DNA from: a bacterium
GTDB taxonomy: Bacteria > Actinomycetota > Acidimicrobiia > Spongiisociales > ZC4RG35
Assembly (NCBI GenBank): GCA_024638655.1
Contig: JAHEJW010000002.1
Location: 1-64,000, forward strand
DNA length: 64,000 nucleotides
Reading direction: 5' to 3'
The notes beneath the pieces were generated by a model. The model was not told the origin of the DNA. It did not search any database and was given only the letters and a program-made list of their open reading frames with translations. Shown here piece after piece: positions 58,511 to 64,000 of the stretch. Made by a program: the position numbers and the translations under genes. Position 1 is the stretch's first letter, and every line of letters starts with the position of its first letter.

Positions 58511-60280
58511 TTGGGGTCTGACGCTCCCTTTCCCAGCGATCTCGAGATCGCCTACGCGGCAAAGATCTCGCCGATCCACGAGATTGCCGATGAATACGGT
58601 CTGGAGAGCGACGAGCTCATCCCATACGGGCATACCAAGGCCAAGGTCCACCTCGATGCGCTCAAGAGGCTCGAGACCAACCCGCAGGGGAAGTACATAG
58701 ACGTCACGGCGATCACACCCACACCTCTGGGTGAAGGCAAGACCACCACGACGATCGGGCTCACCCAAGGGCTCGGCGCCTTGGGCCATCGGTCCATTGC
58801 CTGCATCCGGCAGCCAAGTCAGGGACCGACGTTCGGCATCAAGGGAGGAGCCGCCGGCGGGGGTTACAGCCAGGTCGTCCCGATGGACGAGTTCAACCTG
58901 CACCTCACCGGTGATATCCATGCGATCACTGCGGCCCACAATCTCGTCGCCGCCGCAATCGACGCCCGCTGGTACAACGAGGATCGGCTCAGCGACGAGA
59001 GGCTGGCAGAGCTCGGCCTGACCCGTCTCGACATCGATCCCGACAAGCTGACCTGGCGCCGCGTGCTCGACGTCAACGATCGCGCACTACGCAATGTCAT
59101 CGTCGGGTTGGGAGGATCCGCCGACGGGCGGCCACGCGAGACGGGCTTCGACATCGCGGTGGCCAGTGAGTTGATGGCAATCCTCGCTCTCATCGACGGT
59201 CACGACTACGCCTCAGCACTGCAGGACCTGCGTCAGCGCACAGGGCGCGTGGTCGTGGGGCAGGCCAAAGACGGGAACCCGGTCACACTCGAGGATTTGG
59301 GCGTCGCCGGGGCGGTTTCGGTCCTGATGAAGGACACTGTCCATCCCACACTGATGCAGACTCTCGAAGGACAGGCGGCGTTCGTTCATGCGGGGCCGTT
59401 CGCCAATATCGCCCACGGCAACTCGTCGATCCTCGCCGATCGGATCGGTCTCCGCCTGGGCGACTATGTGGTGACCGAGTCGGGTTTCGGGGCAGACATC
59501 GGCATGGAGAAGTTCTTTGACATCAAGTGTCGCGTATCAGGGCTGAAGCCGGACTGTGTGATGATGGTTGCGACCGTCCGAGCTCTGAAGACCCACGGCG
59601 GTGGTCCCAAGGTGGTGGCCGGCCGACCTCTCGACAAGGCCTACACCGAGGAAAACCTCACGCTTCTCGAGGCCGGAATGGCCAACCTGGAAGCCCAGAT
59701 AGCCAACGCCCGCCGTTTCGGTGTCCCCGTAGTAGTGGCCATCAACAGCTTCCCCACCGACTCGCCCGCCGAGCATGAGATGATCGAGGAGATGGGCACA
59801 GCTGCCGGAGCCGAGGCCGCAGTTGTGACAGAGCATCACTCGCGGGGCGGCGACGGCGCCAGAGATCTGGCCGAGGCTGTGGCACATGTTGCTGAGCAGT
59901 CGTCCGAGTTCGACTTCCTTTATCCGCTGGATCAGCCGATCAAGACCAAGATCGAGGCCATCGCCACCCAGATCTACGGAGCCGACGGAGTCGAGTATTC
60001 ACCGACGGCAGAGAGGCAGATCGCCGACTATGAGAAAGCCGGGTTCGGCCGGCTCCCCATATGTATGGCAAAGACACACCTGTCGATAAGCCATGACCCG
60101 GCCCTAAAAGGGGCACCCACCGGCTTCACTGTCCCGGTACGTGAGGTCCGAGCATCGGTAGGAGCCGGATTCATCTATCCGCTCCTTGGAGAGATGAGGA
60201 CGATGCCAGGCTTGGGAGCTACTCCGGCGTTCATGCAGGTAGATCTGGATGAGAGCGGGAACGTGGTCGGCCTCTTCTGA
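58511..60280 (+). CDS. fhs: Formate-tetrahydrofolate ligase
   Basis: The protein of 589 residues has the nucleotide-binding loop [16 protein letters not shown], the [20 protein letters not shown] segment and the [20 protein letters not shown] motif of FTHFS. It interconverts formate, ATP and THF with 10-formyl-THF and links the methylene-THF made by the demethylases to formate and purine metabolism. The TTG start at 58511 has GGAG 7 nt upstream. It is the first gene of a two-gene unit with the downstream virulence-factor-domain gene. Confidence 0.93.
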   Translation: MGSDAPFPSDLEIAYAAKISPIHEIADEYGLESDELIPYGHTKAKVHLDALKRLETNPQGKYIDVTAITPTPLGEGKTTTTIGLTQGLGALGHRSIACIRQPSQGPTFGIKGGAAGGGYSQVVPMDEFNLHLTGDIHAITAAHNLVAAAIDARWYNEDRLSDERLAELGLTRLDIDPDKLTWRRVLDVNDRALRNVIVGLGGSADGRPRETGFDIAVASELMAILALIDGHDYASALQDLRQRTGRVVVGQAKDGNPVTLEDLGVAGAVSVLMKDTVHPTLMQTLEGQAAFVHAGPFANIAHGNSSILADRIGLRLGDYVVTESGFGADIGMEKFFDIKCRVSGLKPDCVMMVATVRALKTHGGGPKVVAGRPLDKAYTEENLTLLEAGMANLEAQIANARRFGVPVVVAINSFPTDSPAEHEMIEEMGTAAGAEAAVVTEHHSRGGDGARDLAEAVAHVAEQSSEFDFLYPLDQPIKTKIEAIATQIYGADGVEYSPTAERQIADYEKAGFGRLPICMAKTHLSISHDPALKGAPTGFTVPVREVRASVGAGFIYPLLGEMRTMPGLGATPAFMQVDLDESGNVVGLF

Positions 60281-60283
60281 GAT

Positions 60284-60610
60284 ATGAGCTCGAGAAGGAG
60301 ACGTGAAGGCCCAAGGCTCACCGTGATCTACTGGCGGGACATCCCCGCACAGGTTCGCGCCATCGCCGGGAGAGAGCGCGCCACCTCGCCATTGCCGGAT
60401 CGATTCATGATCGCAGTGGACCGGGCAGCCATGGTCGCCGACAAGAAGACCGTCGACGAATACGTCGCCGAGTGGCGAGAAGAGACACGAGCGTGCGGAT
60501 CCGACCTCAGCGTCGAGGTCGAGCTCGAGGTAGAGCGGCTGACCAAGGCCTACCCGCAAGGCCTGATCCGCACTTACATCCGGAACGGTGGTTGGGCACC
60601 TGAAGGCTGA
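60284..60610 (+). CDS. Small virulence-factor-domain protein
   Basis: The 108-residue protein, with LTVIYWRDIPAQVRAIAGR, PLPDRFMIAVDRAAMVA and DEYVAEWREE, matches the small virulence-factor domain family (PF13769), whose biochemical function is unknown. It begins 3 bases after the fhs stop, so the pair is one transcript. Similar proteins tend to sit with C1/folate genes, which suggests a role there. Confidence 0.7.
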   Translation: MSSRRRREGPRLTVIYWRDIPAQVRAIAGRERATSPLPDRFMIAVDRAAMVADKKTVDEYVAEWREETRACGSDLSVEVELEVERLTKAYPQGLIRTYIRNGGWAPEG

Positions 60611-60616
60611 ACGAGA

Positions 60617-61414
60617 TCAGCGGATCTCCATGAAACCGGCTCTCTCGCAGGCCTCGAGCATCATCCGGATGTCGTCGTAGTCGGACGGGCCGACGGCGAC
60701 AAAGCGCTCCACCATTCCGTGATCGAGGATGCGCCGAAAGCCCTCCCGGGTGTGCAGGTTCAAGAAGATGTCCGTGACGTCATCGCGAAACTGCTGATCG
60801 AATCGCTTCGAGACCGCTACGGGCTGAATCGTCGAGGGGCCGAGCGCGTCGATGATCCTCAGCTGTTCATTCAGCTCGGGATGGTCCCGCATCTCAACGC
60901 CGAGCACCTGCGAGTCGATGGCCGACGCATCGACTTGTCCGGCGGCCACCATGCGAATCGAGGTCTCGTGGTAGCCCGCTTCGATCACGTCGCCGAAGTA
61001 GCCGTTTGTCTCTCCCGTGGATACGAGGTGATAACGGGTGATCCCATAGCCGGACTGGGAGAGCGGTTCGTTGTAGGCCCATGATCGCCCGCGCAGGTCC
61101 GCGAACGTGCGGAGATCGCTGTCTACGGCGACTATGACGTCAGAGAAGTAGATGGGGCGGTCCGCATAACGGTCCCCCTGCAGCACGGGTGCCGCGATCG
61201 GCACCGCCGGGGCGACCCCTTCCCGCTCGAAGTGGACATAGGGGAGGCTGCACACGAAACAGACGTCATTGACATCATTCCTGCAGTTCTCGTAGTCCGT
61301 TTCGACCACAAGCTCAGTCGTCAGACCGAGACTGTCACCGACGGCGTCGGCGATCGCGGTGTAAACCGGCATCATGTTCGGGGCCAGGAAAGTGCCGAAT
61401 CTCAGGTCGGCCAT
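60617..61414 (-). CDS. PhnD-like substrate-binding-fold protein without signal peptide
   Basis: The 265-residue protein has a type 2 periplasmic-binding fold of the phosphate/phosphonate (PhnD) group, with DVCFVCSLPYVHFE, YFSDVIVAVDSDLRTFADLRGRSWAYNE and ASAIDSQVLG. It starts directly with the first strand, and an in-frame TAG lies 12 bp upstream, so no export signal exists. It is therefore probably cytoplasmic, a binder or a domain re-used for another job. No ABC permease or ATPase gene is adjacent. It is convergent with fhs and its partner. Confidence 0.75.
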   Translation of the reverse strand: MADLRFGTFLAPNMMPVYTAIADAVGDSLGLTTELVVETDYENCRNDVNDVCFVCSLPYVHFEREGVAPAVPIAAPVLQGDRYADRPIYFSDVIVAVDSDLRTFADLRGRSWAYNEPLSQSGYGITRYHLVSTGETNGYFGDVIEAGYHETSIRMVAAGQVDASAIDSQVLGVEMRDHPELNEQLRIIDALGPSTIQPVAVSKRFDQQFRDDVTDIFLNLHTREGFRRILDHGMVERFVAVGPSDYDDIRMMLEACERAGFMEIR

Positions 61415-61462
61415 CAGTAGACCCTACGCAGGTTCGGGGCGGCCGGACGGCCAGTAATCGAG

Positions 61463-62425
61463 TTACCCGTCCTGCCGTCTCTTGATCTCATCGATCACGG
61501 CCGGCAGGATCTCGTGGAGGTCGCCGACCACCGCATAGTCGGCTTTCGTCACCATCGGAGCCTCGGCATCGGTGTTGATGGCGATGATGGTCTTCGCAGC
61601 CATCATCCCAACCCAGTGCTGAATGGCGCCGCTGATCCCACAGGCGATGTAGATGTCAGGGGCAACGACGGTCCCTGTTTGGCCAACCTGATCAGAGTGG
61701 GGCCGCCAGCCGTTGTTGGTCACTACTCGGGAGCAACCGACCACGCCACCGAGCAGCCCGGCGAGCTCTTCCAGCGAGGCAAATCCTTCCGCACTGCCAA
61801 CCCCCCGACCCCCTGAGACGATGACAGGGGCCGTGGCAAGGGTGACCCCCTCCGCAACCGTCACCCGGTCCACGATCTTGGTGAGGAGGCTGTTGTCATC
61901 GAGCTCGGGTTTGAAGGTCTCCGTCGTCATCGTCGACGGTTGATCGCCGGGAGATGCCTGGGTGTTGTGCTCGGCGACGGTGAGGAGCTTGATCGATGCG
62001 CGGAGACTCGCCTCCTCGAGCAGAGACCCTCCCCAACGAGTCCGGAGCACGGACCAGCTCTCGTCCGAGGCTTCGATCTCCCTCACATTGGCAACCATGG
62101 GGAGGCCGCTGATGGCGCCGACATGAGCCATCACCTCGTTGCCTCGGTCGCTGCCAATTGCGACCACGGCCGTCGGCCGAAGTGTCTCGACGAGCTGAGC
62201 CAGCGAGACTCCCCAGGCCGAAGGGCTGTAGTCGTCCAACTGGTCGTGGCCGATCAGATGGGTCACCGAAACCCCGTAGTCGGCAAGATTCTCGATTTCG
62301 AACCCGATCACCGCCGCATGGAGTTCGAGCCCGAGATCATCGGCGAGGCCGCGAGCAAAGGTCAACGCCTGGAGGGTGGTTTCCTCGAGGACACCAAGGT
62401 CATGGGTGATCAGGGTCAGGATCAT
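61463..62425 (-). CDS. etfA: Electron transfer flavoprotein, alpha subunit
   Basis: The 320-residue protein has the C-terminal FAD-binding domain with VSGGRGVGSAEGF, SDQVGQTGTVVAPDIY and the CGISGAIQHWVGM segment. The N-terminal half is shared with ETF beta. It accepts electrons from the dehydrogenases nearby (DMGDH-like) and delivers them to ETF-quinone oxidoreductase. Its start overlaps the stop of etfB by one base. Confidence 0.92.
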   Translation of the reverse strand: MILTLITHDLGVLEETTLQALTFARGLADDLGLELHAAVIGFEIENLADYGVSVTHLIGHDQLDDYSPSAWGVSLAQLVETLRPTAVVAIGSDRGNEVMAHVGAISGLPMVANVREIEASDESWSVLRTRWGGSLLEEASLRASIKLLTVAEHNTQASPGDQPSTMTTETFKPELDDNSLLTKIVDRVTVAEGVTLATAPVIVSGGRGVGSAEGFASLEELAGLLGGVVGCSRVVTNNGWRPHSDQVGQTGTVVAPDIYIACGISGAIQHWVGMMAAKTIIAINTDAEAPMVTKADYAVVGDLHEILPAVIDEIKRRQDG

Positions 62426-63189
62426 CAGCCTGCCCTCTGCAGCCTCTCGAGGAGATCGGCCACCGCCGGGGCGGCATCTGCGCCCGACCCGAGAATCTCG
62501 GTCTCGGAGACCTCCAACTCGGGGGTAACGAGACGGACCATCTCCTGGCCGCTGCCCTCTCGGTTCGCCGTCATCCGGCTGATCTCCACCTTCTTGGCGT
62601 TGAGCCTTCCTTTCAGCGTCGGATAACGGGGAAGATTGATCCCCTCTTTGACGGCTGTCACGGCCGGGGTAGGCAGTCGATACAGCTCGGACCCCGTCGG
62701 GGTCTCCCGTCTAAGCGTCAGGAGCCCTTCTTCTACGCCGATGGCTTTGATCCCACTGACTATCGGGCGTCCGAGAGCGTGGGCGACGCGAATCCCCACC
62801 TGATAGCCGCCCGAGTCTGCCGATTCGTTGCCGAACAGGATGAGATCGAAAGGCTCATCCACCTCCAGCTCGCCAATCGTCGAGGAGATGGCTGAAGCGG
62901 TGGATATCGGGTCCCAGTCGGAGCCGTCGGTGGGAATCAACACAGCCGCGCCGGCACCGACGGCCAGAGCCGCTCTCAACTGCTCCTCCGCCTCTGGTGG
63001 CCCCAGCGTCAGCACGGTCACCTCTCCGTCGGTCGCCTCGGCGATTTGCACCGCCTCCTCGACCGCACACTCCTCATGCGGACTGATGGCGAAAGAGAGA
63101 AGGGAGGTGTCGATCGACCTGGCATCCTCGGTCAACACGATCTTCGCCCCGGGGGCGGGCACCCTCTTGATGCAGACCAATACCCTCAT
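62425..63189 (-). CDS. etfB: Electron transfer flavoprotein, beta subunit
   Basis: The 254-residue protein begins with MRVLVCIKRVPAPGAKIV, typical of ETF beta, with the ISPHEECAVEEAVQI motif and the SADSGGYQVGIRVAHALG segment. It binds AMP and contacts the dehydrogenase. It follows a GcvT-type demethylase gene on the same strand (21-bp gap), which makes the three genes a likely operon. Confidence 0.92.
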   Translation of the reverse strand: MRVLVCIKRVPAPGAKIVLTEDARSIDTSLLSFAISPHEECAVEEAVQIAEATDGEVTVLTLGPPEAEEQLRAALAVGAGAAVLIPTDGSDWDPISTASAISSTIGELEVDEPFDLILFGNESADSGGYQVGIRVAHALGRPIVSGIKAIGVEEGLLTLRRETPTGSELYRLPTPAVTAVKEGINLPRYPTLKGRLNAKKVEISRMTANREGSGQEMVRLVTPELEVSETEILGSGADAAPAVADLLERLQRAG

Positions 63190-63210
63190 CCTGATATCAC
63201 TCCTTCGGCC

Positions 63211-64000
63211 CTACTTCATCCGATCGTTGTCGGGGTCGAATAGCGGAGTGCTGCCCGCAACTGCCACCTTCACGGGGAACAGCTCGTTCATATACAGAAC
63301 CTGAAGGTCGGTGCCTTCGATCGCGTGGTCCGGTGGCAGGTAGGCCATCAACAGGAACTTGCCGACAGAAGGGCCGGAACCGGCGCTGGTCACCCTGGAG
63401 ACTCGTCCTTTGGAGTCGACGATCCGCTCGCCACTCGAAGTGAGGATCGGCTCGTTTCCCCCGGTGGGGAAACGGGGCTCTCCGGAAGCCGAGGCGTGGT
63501 CCTCCATGGTCAGTGTGCAGAGGATGGCAGCGGGCTCCTCGTCTCGCGCCTTCAGATAGGCCTCCTTACCGATGAAATCGGCTGTCTTGACCCGCGGCCG
63601 GTCGAGGCCGGCTTCGACCGGGCTGTATTCCGCTTCGAGCTCGGCGCCCATGAGGCGGTACCCCTTCTCCAGGCGGCCGGTGGTTCCGTATACGCCGGCA
63701 CCCACCGGGACCACATCCAGGTCCTGGCCCGCTTCCCACAGCCGTGCCCACAGGGCGTGCCCATGCTGCATCGTGGTGTAGACCTCCCAGCCGAACTCAC
63801 CCACATAGGAGATGCGGAGGAGCCGCGCCGGGATGGATCCGATGTTCACCGGCTTGGTATGGCCATAGGGCAATGCGTCATCGGAGATGTCGTCATCGGT
63901 GACTCTCGCCATCAGGTCACGCGCCTTCGGGCCCCAGACACCCACGGTGCAGATCTCGGACGTCTGGTCCTCGAAGTGAACCGAGCCGTCTTGGGGAAGC
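63211..64000 (-). CDS. GcvT-domain demethylase, C-terminal part (runs past window end)
   Basis: The frame is open from the stop at 63211 to the window edge. The 263 visible residues form the end of a GcvT/GcvT_C tetrahydrofolate-binding domain: VGVWGPKARDLMARVT, YVGEFGWEVYT, VPVGAGVYGTTGRLEKGYRLMG, then the C-terminal barrel. The domain is of the DMGDH/SARDH or glycine-cleavage type, and the missing N-terminal part is probably a flavin domain as in the 55963 protein. Its position before etfB-etfA suggests a direct electron donor to ETF. Confidence 0.8.
   Translation of the reverse strand, partial: LPQDGSVHFEDQTSEICTVGVWGPKARDLMARVTDDDISDDALPYGHTKPVNIGSIPARLLRISYVGEFGWEVYTTMQHGHALWARLWEAGQDLDVVPVGAGVYGTTGRLEKGYRLMGAELEAEYSPVEAGLDRPRVKTADFIGKEAYLKARDEEPAAILCTLTMEDHASASGEPRFPTGGNEPILTSSGERIVDSKGRVSRVTSAGSGPSVGKFLLMAYLPPDHAIEGTDLQVLYMNELFPVKVAVAGSTPLFDPDNDRMK

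Noticed and set aside
1-64000. tRNA, rRNA, CRISPR, insertion sequences
   Set aside because: No cloverleaf with a T-loop motif, no repeat-spacer series and no transposase ORF were seen in the intergenic regions by eye.

Overview
The window is high-GC, gene-dense DNA with GTG and TTG starts, AGGAGG-type ribosome binding sites, many lipoproteins, class III cyclases, an F420-type LLM oxidoreductase and a SigB/SigF-type sigma factor. It reads as the chromosome of a member of the Actinomycetota, most plausibly a free-living or marine lineage of the Acidimicrobiia type. This assignment is inferred from gene content; no rRNA is present. I found no tRNA or rRNA gene, CRISPR array, insertion sequence or prophage.

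Left part (about 0.2-29.7 kb): signalling and envelope genes. It holds a GYD-domain protein, a kinase/phospho-lyase fusion resembling the hydroxylysine or phosphoethanolamine catabolic enzymes, an MscS channel, and a GAF-GGDEF cyclase that appears to start at ATT. A three-gene unit follows: a lipoprotein, a 1461-residue Ser/Thr kinase-nSTAND-WD40 protein, and an FHA-adenylate cyclase. Then come a histidine kinase, YflT-like stress proteins, a DUF2652 cyclase-like protein, a ceramidase-like membrane protein, two alpha/beta-hydrolase-cyclase fusions (one without the nucleophile), a divergent pair of membrane LuxR-type regulators flanked by two TACCC-N6-GGGTA dyads, a TadE/TadG pair and a RES-Xre toxin-antitoxin module.

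Middle (29.7-33.5 kb): a compact general-stress cluster. Four promoters share GTTT(C/T)N, an exact 14-nt spacer, and GGGTA(C/A). They precede a GlsB/YeaQ-type membrane protein, a DUF6458-like/AI-2E operon, a fusion of an RsbW-like domain with a SigB-type sigma factor, and a glycine-zipper stress protein. The fusion sigma factor therefore probably drives its own gene and its neighbours.

From 33.6 to 45.8 kb lie mixed housekeeping and envelope genes: lipoproteins, an M20 peptidase, a YhhN enzyme, a leaderless HtrA-like protease, a patatin, an AraC regulator, an LLM oxidoreductase, a rhodanese, an MFS exporter, and zwf with a 12-bp inverted repeat upstream.

Right part (45.9-64.0 kb): a methylated-amine and one-carbon island. 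It contains two SoxB-like oxidases, heterotetrameric sarcosine oxidase soxBDAG, a DddP-type DMSP lyase, an MttB-superfamily methyltransferase, a dimethylglycine-dehydrogenase-like flavoprotein, formate-tetrahydrofolate ligase, ETF alpha and beta, a PhnD-like protein without a signal peptide, and a second GcvT-type demethylase cut by the window end. Together these can strip methyl groups from betaine-type compounds to glycine, pass C1 units to tetrahydrofolate and electrons to ETF, and also attack DMSP.
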